A stretch of 12,400 nt of DNA. It comes from Gammaproteobacteria bacterium (GTDB lineage: Bacteria; Pseudomonadota; Gammaproteobacteria; GCA-001735895). Below the pieces are notes generated by a model, which saw only the letters and a list, made by a program, of their open reading frames with translations, searched no databases and was not told the DNA's origin. The position numbers and the translations under genes are program-made. This document shows, piece after piece, positions 1 through 7,783 of this stretch; position 1 is the stretch's first letter, and every line of letters starts with the position of its first letter. The DNA lies in the NCBI GenBank assembly GCA_029288195.1, contig JARFPR010000357.1:1-12400 (forward strand). The letters are read 5' to 3'.

Positions 1-921
1 TACCATGCCGGAATTGTTGCCAGGTACTGGATTGAAGCGCTGCTGGATTTGCCCTGCCAGGTCGAAGTCGCGAGCGAATTTCGCTACCGCAAGACAGTGG
101 TTCCTGAGAATACCTTGTTCGTGACCCTGTCGCAGTCGGGAGAAACCGCGGATACCCTGTCGGCGTTACGCAGCCTCGATTCGAAAAACTATTGCGGCTC
201 GTTAAGCATTTGTAATGCCCCGGAATCGTCGCTGGTGCGGGAATCCAACCTGGTCATGATGACCCGTGCCGGACCTGAAATCGGGGTTGCCTCGACCAAA
301 GCATTCACCACACAACTGGTGGCGATGTTGCTATTTGTAACGGCACTCGGTAAACGCCAAAAACGCCTCGATGATAAAACCATAGCCGCCATCATCGGCG
401 AGTTGAATGCGTTGCCCGCGCAGGTCGAAAAATTACTCGGTCTCGATGCACAGATCGAAGCCATCGCGGAAGACTTTGTCGAAAAGGAACATGCGCTGTT
501 TCTGGGTCGCGGCGAACATCACGCCATCGCGATGGAAGGCGCGCTCAAGCTCAAGGAAATTTCCTATATACATGCCGAGGCCTACCCGGCCGGTGAGCTT
601 AAACACGGACCACTGGCACTGGTCGACGCCGACATGCCGGTCGTCGTGGTGGCGCCGAACGACGATCTGCTGGAAAAGTTGCACTCCAACATGCAGGAGG
701 TCAAGGCGCGCGGTGGCAAGCTTTACGTATTTGCACATCGCGGTGCGCATCTCGATACCGAGTCCGAAGATGTTGTAATCGAGATGGATTGCGACACGCA
801 ATGGGTGACCCCGATCCTGTCGACGATCCCGTTACAGTTATTCAGCTATCACGTCGCGGTACTTCGAGGCACCGACGTTGATCAACCACGTAACCTGGCT
901 AAATCGGTCACCGTCGAATAA
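1..921 (+). CDS. glmS: Glutamine-fructose-6-phosphate aminotransferase, C-terminal half (partial)
   Basis: GlmS makes glucosamine-6-phosphate from fructose-6-phosphate and glutamine, the entry step to UDP-GlcNAc for peptidoglycan and LPS. The reading frame is open from base 1 (first residues YHAGIVARYW) to the TAA at 919-921, giving 306 codons of a protein usually about 610 residues long. The missing N-terminal half, with the glutaminase domain, is cut by the window edge and is not a truncation. Both SIS (sugar isomerase) domains are visible: the first carries the LSQSGETADTL phosphate-binding loop, the second the segment KLKEISYIHAEAY followed by GELKHGPLAL. These hold the residues known in E. 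coli as Glu488 and His504. The C-terminus PRNLAKSVTVE is the family's invariant tail, with the catalytic Lys. It lies 49 bp before the iadA-like gene on the same strand with no terminator visible between, so read-through into the cyanophycin genes is plausible. Confidence 0.97.
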   Translation, partial: YHAGIVARYWIEALLDLPCQVEVASEFRYRKTVVPENTLFVTLSQSGETADTLSALRSLDSKNYCGSLSICNAPESSLVRESNLVMMTRAGPEIGVASTKAFTTQLVAMLLFVTALGKRQKRLDDKTIAAIIGELNALPAQVEKLLGLDAQIEAIAEDFVEKEHALFLGRGEHHAIAMEGALKLKEISYIHAEAYPAGELKHGPLALVDADMPVVVVAPNDDLLEKLHSNMQEVKARGGKLYVFAHRGAHLDTESEDVVIEMDCDTQWVTPILSTIPLQLFSYHVAVLRGTDVDQPRNLAKSVTVE

Positions 922-970
922 CGAAAACAACGCGCCGCATACTTCCGGGCAATACTGGCCTTATCTAACC

Positions 971-2134
971 ATGTTTAAATTGATCACCAATGCTAACGTT
1001 TTTGCACCCGAAGCCCTGGGGATAAAACAGGTTCTGGTTTGTGCCGGCAAGATTGCTTATCTCGGTGATCATTTGCCGCAACTGGATGATGCGCTCGAAG
1101 TCGAGGTGACCGATCTCGATGGTGCGCGGCTGGTGCCCGGTTTAATCGATGCGCACACGCATCTGACAGGCGGTGGCGGTGAAGCAGGACAATCGACGCG
1201 AGTGCCGCCGCTGGCGCTCAGCCAGATAACCAAAGCCGGCGTCACCAGCGTTATCGGGCTGCTCGGTACTGACGATCTAACCCGCACGCCACAGAACCTG
1301 CTCAGCCAGGTCATGGGACTTCGTGAAGAGGGGCTATCTGCCTGGTGTTATACCGGGGGTTACCATGTGCCGGTCATCACCCTGACCGGATCCGTACGTA
1401 GCGACATCGTTAACCTGGAGCCGGTCATCGGTGTCGGCGAGGTAGCAATAAGCGACCATCGCTCGAGTCAACCTACGCTTGATGAAATTATGCGCCTGGC
1501 CGGCGAGGCGCATGTTGCCGGGCTGATGACCGGCAAGGCTGGTATCGTACATTTCCACCTCGGCGACGGCGAACGCGGTCTGTCGATGATTCGCGATTGT
1601 CTCGAAGTCAGTGAAATTCCACCCCGGGTATTCAATCCGACCCATGTGAATCGCAACAAGGCGTTGTTTGAAGAGGCCTGCGAGCTGAGCGGACACGGTT
1701 GCAACGTTGACCTGACCGCGTTCTCGGCAGACTCGATCGATCAGGGTTGGTCAGCCGAGGAAGCGCTAGTACGATACCTGGACCAGGGCTGCGACGGCAG
1801 TAAATTAACCATCAGTTCGGATGGTGGCGGTTGTGCCCCGAGTTTCGATTCACAGGGAGAATTGCTTAAAATGGGATTCGCGAGCTGTTCGGCGATGGCG
1901 CAAAGTTTAAAGAATTTGCTCGATAGTGGCGTGCCTGAAGACAAGGTACTGCCCTGCATGACCAGCAATGTTGCGACCCTGTTAAGGTTGCGGCAGAAGG
2001 GTCGTATTGCGCAGGGACTCGATGCTGATCTGGTGGTACTGGATCAACATAATCAAGTCGAAGCTGTAATGGCCAGGGGAGCCTGGCATGTAAAAAATTC
2101 CGTGCAACTGCTGACCGGCCTGTTTGAAGAATAA
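971..2134 (+). CDS. iadA: IadA-like isoaspartyl dipeptidase (amidohydrolase superfamily)
   Basis: This is a 387-residue metal-dependent cytosolic dipeptidase. The family cleaves beta-aspartyl (isoaspartyl) dipeptides; next to cyanophycinase the likely substrate is beta-Asp-Arg, giving Asp and Arg. Motifs seen: HTH (His62, His64), then GGGGEAG with Glu71, TGGYHVP with Tyr131, AISDHRS ending at Arg164, the FH of VHFHLGDG, PTHVNRN, and ISSDGGG with the catalytic Asp. These match E. coli IadA His68/His70, Glu77, Tyr137, Arg169, His201, His230/Arg233 and Asp285, recalled from the family. One oddity: the residue seven before the DHR arginine is Glu157, where E. coli has the carbamylated bridging Lys162, and there is one extra residue nearby. 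The start was chosen at ATG 971 because MFKLITNANVFAPEALG aligns with the family's beginning. An in-frame TTG at 878 would overlap glmS and add 31 unrelated residues. The Shine-Dalgarno before 971 is poor. cphB follows after 17 bp. Confidence 0.93.
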   Translation: MFKLITNANVFAPEALGIKQVLVCAGKIAYLGDHLPQLDDALEVEVTDLDGARLVPGLIDAHTHLTGGGGEAGQSTRVPPLALSQITKAGVTSVIGLLGTDDLTRTPQNLLSQVMGLREEGLSAWCYTGGYHVPVITLTGSVRSDIVNLEPVIGVGEVAISDHRSSQPTLDEIMRLAGEAHVAGLMTGKAGIVHFHLGDGERGLSMIRDCLEVSEIPPRVFNPTHVNRNKALFEEACELSGHGCNVDLTAFSADSIDQGWSAEEALVRYLDQGCDGSKLTISSDGGGCAPSFDSQGELLKMGFASCSAMAQSLKNLLDSGVPEDKVLPCMTSNVATLLRLRQKGRIAQGLDADLVVLDQHNQVEAVMARGAWHVKNSVQLLTGLFEE

Positions 2135-2151
2135 CTTTAAAGAGATTTTTA

Positions 2152-2994
2152 ATGAGCCCATCTCCTCACCAACAAGATCAAACCCGCGGTTATGTCATAC
2201 CGATTGGTGGTGCCGAGGAACGCACCGGATCAATGCGGGTGCTGCGGCGTTTCGCAAAGCTTTGCGGTGGGCGCAATGCTCAGATCGTGATTATTCCAAC
2301 CGCATCGAGCCTGCCCGACACCGGCGAACGCTACATAGAAATCTTTACCAAGATCGGTGTCAGTAGAGCTATTTCGCTGCCCGTTTCCGAGCGCGCCGAT
2401 GCCGACCGCAAAGAATATATTGAGCAATTCAACGGGGCCACCGGTATTTTCATGACCGGGGGCAACCAGTTGCGCCTGTCGACAATCCTGGGGGGCACCT
2501 TGATGGCGCAAAAAATAAGGCGCCTGAATGCTGCCGGCGTGCATGTTGCCGGTACCTCGGCTGGTGCCGCGATCATGCCTGAGCATATGATAGCCGGCGG
2601 TTCGATGGGGCTGTCACCGCAGGCCGATGGCGTCAATCTCGCCCCCGGATTGGGCCTCACCAACGCGGTTATTATCGATCAGCACTTCAGCCAGCGTGAC
2701 CGGCTGGGACGGTTGCTGACCGCGGTTTCCTATAACCCGTTCCTGTTGGGCGTCGGCATCGACGAAGACACCGCGATCTTTATTCCCCCGGACCGGGTAT
2801 TTGAAGTCGAGGGTAGCGGTAGCGTTACCATTATCGATCCAGAACACCTGAGCTACTCGTCCATGGATCGGGCCAAGAAAAATGAGTCACTCAGCCTGCT
2901 CGATCTCAAGTTGCATATATTGTCCAAAGGTTGTCGTTTCGATATACATGAACGTAAACCCTATCCACCAAAAAAACCGAGAGGCCGTAGATGA
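2152..2994 (+). CDS. cphB: Cyanophycinase (serine peptidase family S51)
   Basis: CphB is a cytosolic exopeptidase that degrades cyanophycin to beta-Asp-Arg dipeptides. The 280-residue protein has the family signatures in order: YVIPIGGAEE at the N-terminus, FMTGGNQLRL with Gln106, the nucleophile elbow GTSAGA with Ser136, DQHFSQRDRLGRL with Asp176-Gln177-His178, and GIDEDTAI with Glu205. Ser136/His178/Glu205 correspond to the Ser132/His174/Glu201 triad of the Synechocystis enzyme, all shifted by four, so it is expected to be active. The start at 2152 follows an AAAGAG Shine-Dalgarno about 8 bases upstream. The protein ends in a basic proline-rich tail (KPYPPKKPRGRR), whose codons also contain the GAGAGG ribosome-binding site of the next gene. 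The TGA stop (2992-2994) overlaps the cphA1 ATG by four bases (ATGA), so translation of the two is probably coupled. Confidence 0.96.
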   Translation: MSPSPHQQDQTRGYVIPIGGAEERTGSMRVLRRFAKLCGGRNAQIVIIPTASSLPDTGERYIEIFTKIGVSRAISLPVSERADADRKEYIEQFNGATGIFMTGGNQLRLSTILGGTLMAQKIRRLNAAGVHVAGTSAGAAIMPEHMIAGGSMGLSPQADGVNLAPGLGLTNAVIIDQHFSQRDRLGRLLTAVSYNPFLLGVGIDEDTAIFIPPDRVFEVEGSGSVTIIDPEHLSYSSMDRAKKNESLSLLDLKLHILSKGCRFDIHERKPYPPKKPRGRR

Positions 2995-5795
2995 AAATTA
3001 CCGCAACCAACGTCTATGTGGGACCCAGCATCTACGCCAATTTTCCGGTTATCCGCATGGTGCTCGATATTGGAGTGCTGGTGGACTGGCCATCGGTCAA
3101 ATGTGGTGTGGATTTTACCGATGGGTTGCAGCAGGCGTTGCCTAGCCTGGTGGAACATGGATGCTCCTACCGCGAGCCGGGTGGATTTATTCGCCGCCTG
3201 ACCGAGGATGAGGGAACCTGGATGGGTCATATCATGGAACACGTCGCGCTCGAGATCCAGAATATTGCCGGTTCCGGGGTCTCTTTCGGGCGTACCCGCA
3301 CCACCGGTGAAACCGGCATGTACAACATGATCTATGCCTACAAGCAACGTGATGCGGGTATCGAGGCCGGACACCTGGCGTTACGCCTGTTGATGCACTT
3401 GTTACCCGAGCATCTGCAACAACAGGTCGAACATCCCATCGACCCGAATTTTAATTTCGAAAACGAACTCGAAGAGTTTGTCCGCCGGGCCCAGCGCCGC
3501 GAGTTTGGCCCCAGTACCCAGTCGCTGGTCGATGCCGCTGTGGAGCGTAATATACCGTGGTTGCGACTCAATGATTACAGCCTGGTCCAGTTCGGGCACG
3601 GCAAGTATCAGAAACGCATCCAGGCCACGGTGACCAGCGATACCGGCACCATTGCCACTTCGTTGGCAAGCGACAAGGAAGGTACCCATAGCCTGCTCAG
3701 AGACATGGGTCTACCGGTGCCGAAGCAGGCCATGTTCAGTAGTGAAGACGAGGCCGTCAGCGCCGTCAATCGCATGGGTTACCCGGTGGTCATTAAGCCG
3801 CTGGATGCCAACCATGGACGTGGCATCAGCATTAACCTGACCACCGACGAACAGGTGCGTGAAGCTTTCCATACCGCTAAACAACAGGGTAGATCGCGCT
3901 TCGTGCTGGCGGAAAGTTTTGTTACCGGTTATGACCATCGCATGCTGGTCGTCAACGGTGAGTTGGTCGCTGTTGCCAAACGCGTGCCGGGACACGTCGT
4001 CGGCGACGGTAAACAGTCGATCGCCGAGCTGGTCGACATCGTCAACTCGGATCCGCGTCGCGGCATCGGGCACGAGAAAGTACTCACCCGGCTTGAACTC
4101 GACGGCCAGGCAAAACGTTTGATGGAAGCTGCCGGCTACGATGAAAACACCGTGCTGCAGAAAGAGGAAGTATTCTTCCTGCGCTCTACCGCCAACCTTT
4201 CCACCGGCGGCACGGCCATTGATTTAACCGACGTCGTGCACCCCGATAACCGCGAAATGGCGGTGCGCGCGGTGCGCGCGGTCGGACTCGATATCGGCGG
4301 TGTCGATTTTATCACCGACGATATCACCCATTCCTTCAAGGATGTCGGTGGTGCCATAGTCGAAGTCAATGCCGGGCCCGGATTTCGGATGCACGTTGCA
4401 CCGAGTGAAGGCGAGTCGCGCGACGTCGCCGGCAAGGTGCTCGACATGCTTTACCCGCCGGGTACACCGAGCCGAATTCCGGTGGCGGCAATAACCGGAA
4501 CCAACGGTAAAACCACGACCACGCGAATGCTGACGCATATTATGAAAACCAGCGGTCATATCGTCGGTATGACCTCTACCGGTGGCATCCAGGTGGATGG
4601 TCGCGTAACCGTCAAGGGCGACATGACCGGCCCGCAATCGGCAAAAATTGTACTGCGCGATCCAACTATCGATTTTGCCGTACTGGAAACCGCGCGCGGT
4701 GGAATTTTGAGAGCGGGCCTGGGTTACAACGAATGCGACGTTGCCGCCTGTATTAATGTTACCGCTGATCATATGGGCCTGGGCGGCATCGAGACCCTGG
4801 AGCAGCTGGCGCGAGTCAAGGAGACCGTGGTGCGCGTTGCTAACGATACCGCGGTGCTCAATGCCGACGACAAGCTATGTCTCAAAATGGCGGACAATAC
4901 CCGCGCCGATCACCTGTGTTACGTGACTATGGATCCAACCCATGGACTGGTGCGTGAGCATATCCGGGCTAATGGACGGGCCGTGGTGCTGGAGAAAGGC
5001 ATCAACGGTGACATGATCACTATTTACGACAATGGCGCCCACATGCCGCTACTGTGGACACATCTGATACCCGCGACGATCGAGGGCAAGGCAATGCACA
5101 ACGTGCAAAACGCGATGTTCGCGGCAGCCATGGCCTACAGCTTCGACAAGGACCTGGACGAAATCCGTAATGGCCTGCGTACCTTCGATACTTCATTCTT
5201 CCAGAGCCCGGGGCGGACCAATGTTTATAACGAGCATCCGTTCAAGGTCATCCTCGATTACGCGCACAATCCTGCAGGTTTTCGCGCCATGGCAGAGCTG
5301 GCTGGTCGACTCGACCCGTTGGGCAAACGCACCATCGTGTTTTCGATACCGGGTGACCGTCGCGATGAAGATATTCGTGAATCCTGCGAGGCCTGTCTGC
5401 CTGAATTCACCCATTTTGTGTGCAAGGCTGATTTGAATCGTCGTGGTCGTGGCCATGACGAGTTGCCTCAACTGGCGCGAGGTTATTTACTCGAACTGGG
5501 TGTCGACGATGCCAATATCACTGTTATTGCGGAAGAGCAGGCCGCGGTCGATCATGCCCTCAACACGGCCGAGGAAGGCGACCTCCTGGTTATTACTGCG
5601 GATGATCTGGCGGGTACCTGGAAACAGATCGTTAATCTCAATAGTGAAAAACGCGAAACCAAGGAAACCATTCCCGGCACCAAGGTGTTTCTGCCTGGAA
5701 AGGCAAAACGTTTTGTACTCGATCAGGACGAAGAATTGATCATCGATGAACGTGGTGTGCGTCTGGCGAGTAGCGAACCCGAAGACGCTGACTAG
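2991..5795 (+). CDS. cphA: Cyanophycin synthetase CphA1
   Basis: CphA1 polymerises Asp and Arg with ATP into multi-L-arginyl-poly-L-aspartate, a cytoplasmic nitrogen and carbon reserve. The 934-residue protein has the three known domains. The N domain covers about 1-160 and includes GTWMGHIMEHVALEIQ. The ATP-grasp domain covers about 220-480 and includes VVIKPLDANHGRG, with Lys269, and EVNAGPGFRMH. The Mur-ligase-like domain covers about 490-900 and has the P-loop GTNGKTT (503-509), ETARGGILRAGL with Glu566, NVTADHMG, SPGRTN, DYAHNP and GDRRDED. In the family the ATP-grasp domain adds Asp to the backbone and the Mur domain adds Arg to its side chain. The N domain shows an HxxEH pattern (His80, Glu83, His84) plus Glu88. 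The protein is somewhat longer than typical cyanobacterial enzymes (about 870-900), largely because of an acidic C-terminal tail after residue 900. The start at 2991 has a good GAGAGG ribosome-binding site and overlaps the cphB stop. Confidence 0.97.
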   Translation: MKITATNVYVGPSIYANFPVIRMVLDIGVLVDWPSVKCGVDFTDGLQQALPSLVEHGCSYREPGGFIRRLTEDEGTWMGHIMEHVALEIQNIAGSGVSFGRTRTTGETGMYNMIYAYKQRDAGIEAGHLALRLLMHLLPEHLQQQVEHPIDPNFNFENELEEFVRRAQRREFGPSTQSLVDAAVERNIPWLRLNDYSLVQFGHGKYQKRIQATVTSDTGTIATSLASDKEGTHSLLRDMGLPVPKQAMFSSEDEAVSAVNRMGYPVVIKPLDANHGRGISINLTTDEQVREAFHTAKQQGRSRFVLAESFVTGYDHRMLVVNGELVAVAKRVPGHVVGDGKQSIAELVDIVNSDPRRGIGHEKVLTRLELDGQAKRLMEAAGYDENTVLQKEEVFFLRSTANLSTGGTAIDLTDVVHPDNREMAVRAVRAVGLDIGGVDFITDDITHSFKDVGGAIVEVNAGPGFRMHVAPSEGESRDVAGKVLDMLYPPGTPSRIPVAAITGTNGKTTTTRMLTHIMKTSGHIVGMTSTGGIQVDGRVTVKGDMTGPQSAKIVLRDPTIDFAVLETARGGILRAGLGYNECDVAACINVTADHMGLGGIETLEQLARVKETVVRVANDTAVLNADDKLCLKMADNTRADHLCYVTMDPTHGLVREHIRANGRAVVLEKGINGDMITIYDNGAHMPLLWTHLIPATIEGKAMHNVQNAMFAAAMAYSFDKDLDEIRNGLRTFDTSFFQSPGRTNVYNEHPFKVILDYAHNPAGFRAMAELAGRLDPLGKRTIVFSIPGDRRDEDIRESCEACLPEFTHFVCKADLNRRGRGHDELPQLARGYLLELGVDDANITVIAEEQAAVDHALNTAEEGDLLVITADDLAGTWKQIVNLNSEKRETKETIPGTKVFLPGKAKRFVLDQDEELIIDERGVRLASSEPEDAD

Positions 5796-5813
5796 GATCG
5801 ATCCGGGCCGAGC

Positions 5814-7529
5814 ATGGAAATCCCCTCCCCTGATTCCAGTCGTTTGGTTGTCGATGGCAGCCGTCGGCTGACCGGTGCCTCGTTGATATGGAACGAGACC
5901 GGCGCGATTCTCGATGTGCTAATCCAGGATATGGACCAGGATGCGGTGCTCGACTGCTGGAATCGACAGCTTAACAGCGTCCTGGCAGAAGTGAACTGGA
6001 ACAATCCAGAGCATACCCATCGGCGTTTTGAAAATGGATTCAACCTGCTGCTTGCGGCTCCGATCGATCAACTCTACAGCGCGGTGATGGTGCTTGAAAC
6101 AGCCTGGTATTTCTGCGCCTGCGAGTTACTGGAGATCGAGGTCGAAGCGCAGAAGGTTTTGCTCGATGATATCCGCGAGCAAATGCAGATCGAAAAGAAT
6201 AAGGCTTTAACCGGGCTTGAGGCTGCCGCCGCAGATCATGGCGTGGACCTGCTGTTCGATGACGATATCGTCTCAATCGGTCACGGTGTCGGTAGTGCCA
6301 GCTTCGTGGTCGACCAGATCCCGTCACCCGGGCAGATCAACTGGGCCTCGATTCATGACGTTCCTGTGGCATTGATAACCGGCACCAACGGTAAATCAAC
6401 CAGTGTGCGTTTGCTCGACGGTATCGCCCGTTCGGCCGGGCAACAGTCGGGGGTGACGTCTACTGATTTTGTGCGCGTCGGTGATGACATTCTCGATCAG
6501 GGCGATTATTCCGGACCTGGCGGTGCGCGGCTGCTATTACGAGATCCGAGACTGGAGGTCGCCTTTCTTGAAATCGCACGTGGGGGTATCCTGCGCCGCG
6601 GATTAGCATTGCGACATGCACGTGCGGCATTGGTGACTAATGTTGCTAACGATCACCTGGGGCAGTACGGGGTAAATACGCTGGCAGCGCTGACCGAGGC
6701 CAAGTTTGTCGTCAGCAAAGCCCTGGCCGAAAACGGGGTACTGGTGGTAAATGCCGATGATGCACAAATCGTGGAATACCTCGCCGATAAACCACAACGG
6801 AATCTATGCTGGTTCAGCCTGGATAAATCAAATCCGCTGATCCAGCAACAGATCAACAATCGAGGACGTTGCTGCTTTGTCGATGATGACAGTATCGTTA
6901 ATTTCGATGGCGACAGCCTGGAACAGGTCTGCAACATCAACGATGTCCCGATGACGCTCAATGGAGTTGCGCTGCATAACGTACGAAACGCCCTGGGAGC
7001 AACGGGCGTGGCCAGTGCAATGGATTATACCGTCGAACAGATTGGCGCGGGGCTGTGCCGTTTCAACAGTGATGAACGCGATAATCCGGGCCGATTAAAC
7101 CATTTCAAACTTGCCAATGCGGCCCGCGTGATTGTTGATTTTGCGCATAATGCGCATAGTGTCGAAGCAGTCACTGCTACTGTTGGGCGGATGCCGGCGC
7201 GTGAAAAGTGGGCCTTGTTCGGGTCGGCCGGAGATCGTTCCGATGAAGAAATTGCCGCTATCGCCAGGGGAGTCTGTGCGATCAAACCGGATTATGTTGT
7301 GGTGGTGGAGGTTGAAGATTACCTACGCGGCCGGGCACCGGGTGAAGTCAGCGCAATTATGAAACACGCCTGCCTGCAAAGTGGCATGGCGGAAAATAAA
7401 ATACATTTTGCCGAATCTCCACTCACGGGTGTCAAGCTTGCGATCGAGCGCATGCAGGCCGACGATCTGGGCATGTTTCTGGTTTTATCGGAGCGTGACC
7501 AGGTCATTGACTATATTAAAGCGCAATGA
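5814..7529 (+). CDS. CphA2/CphA'-like Mur ligase lacking the ATP-grasp domain
   Basis: This 571-residue protein is related to cyanophycin synthetase but shorter. From about residue 185 it is a complete Mur-ligase-like domain: P-loop GTNGKST (190-196), LEIARGGILRRGL with Glu253, NVANDHLG with His281, LHNVRNALGA, NPGRLN, DFAHNAH and GDRSDEE. Each has a counterpart in the CphA1 upstream, so ATP-dependent ligase chemistry looks preserved. Before it lie about 185 residues without any ATP-grasp motif. The stretch IVSIGHG resembles LVQFGHG, which in CphA1 ends the N-terminal region just before ATP-grasp. The gene therefore reads as a diverged N domain joined directly to the Mur domain. Cyanobacterial CphA2, also with a reduced ATP-grasp region, joins beta-Asp-Arg dipeptides into cyanophycin; the same job here is an inference, and an accessory or regulatory subunit for CphA1 is an alternative. 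It starts 18 bp after cphA1 with only a weak ribosome-binding site. Its TGA overlaps the next ATG by four bases. Confidence 0.88.
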   Translation: MEIPSPDSSRLVVDGSRRLTGASLIWNETGAILDVLIQDMDQDAVLDCWNRQLNSVLAEVNWNNPEHTHRRFENGFNLLLAAPIDQLYSAVMVLETAWYFCACELLEIEVEAQKVLLDDIREQMQIEKNKALTGLEAAAADHGVDLLFDDDIVSIGHGVGSASFVVDQIPSPGQINWASIHDVPVALITGTNGKSTSVRLLDGIARSAGQQSGVTSTDFVRVGDDILDQGDYSGPGGARLLLRDPRLEVAFLEIARGGILRRGLALRHARAALVTNVANDHLGQYGVNTLAALTEAKFVVSKALAENGVLVVNADDAQIVEYLADKPQRNLCWFSLDKSNPLIQQQINNRGRCCFVDDDSIVNFDGDSLEQVCNINDVPMTLNGVALHNVRNALGATGVASAMDYTVEQIGAGLCRFNSDERDNPGRLNHFKLANAARVIVDFAHNAHSVEAVTATVGRMPAREKWALFGSAGDRSDEEIAAIARGVCAIKPDYVVVVEVEDYLRGRAPGEVSAIMKHACLQSGMAENKIHFAESPLTGVKLAIERMQADDLGMFLVLSERDQVIDYIKAQ

Positions 7530-7783
7530 TTGGTCGCGGGTTTACCATTACTGGCTTGCTGGCAACTCTGCTGTTGTCACTGTTCGGCTGTGCTGGTGGC
7601 CAATCGAAGCCGATTGATGGATTACAGACTGCGTGTATCGAACCGCGACCGCAGATCTGCACTATGGATTACACGCCTGTCTGCGCCGGGCTTGTAAGTG
7701 GTGAAGTGAAGACCTATTCCAATGGCTGTAGCGCTTGCGCTGATGTAAACGTGGTTTCGCATCGACCAGCAGCTTGCGAGTAA
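7526..7783 (+). CDS. Small Kazal-type lipoprotein
   Basis: This 85-residue protein begins with a lipoprotein signal: MIGRGF, a hydrophobic stretch, and the lipobox LFGC with Cys22 as the lipidation site. The residue after it is Ala, not Asp, which by the E. coli Lol rule favours the outer membrane. The mature part fits the Kazal serine-protease-inhibitor cysteine pattern: Cys37, Cys45, seven residues, Cys53, ten residues, Tyr64, three residues, Cys68, two residues, Cys71, then Cys84. The segment CTMDYTPVC resembles CTLEYRPLC of turkey ovomucoid domain 3, which would make Met47 the P1 residue of the reactive loop. Its ATG overlaps the stop of the Mur ligase (ATGA), so it is probably translated with the cyanophycin genes. 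Whether it inhibits a protease is not known; bacterial Kazal-like lipoproteins are mostly uncharacterised. Its target could not be the neighbouring cyanophycinase, which is cytosolic. Confidence 0.85.
   Translation: MIGRGFTITGLLATLLLSLFGCAGGQSKPIDGLQTACIEPRPQICTMDYTPVCAGLVSGEVKTYSNGCSACADVNVVSHRPAACE

Noticed and set aside
1..921. GlmS as a broken gene lacking its glutaminase half
   Set aside because: The frame is open at base 1, so the missing part is simply outside the window.
878..970. 31-codon N-terminal extension of the IadA-like protein from a TTG at 878
   Set aside because: It overlaps the invariant glmS tail, and its residues do not resemble the family; the family match starts at ATG 971.
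2124..2366. 80-codon + strand frame overlapping the start of cphB
   Set aside because: It is an out-of-frame shadow of cphB, whose own frame carries all catalytic residues.
4224..4772. 182-codon open frame on the - strand inside cphA1
   Set aside because: It lies opposite the ATP-grasp/Mur region of CphA1, where all motifs are on the + strand; no start context or family features.
5814..7529. Second synthetase as a truncated or frameshifted CphA1 pseudogene
   Set aside because: The frame is intact for 571 codons with all Mur motifs, fits tightly between neighbours, and no ATP-grasp remnant exists in other frames.
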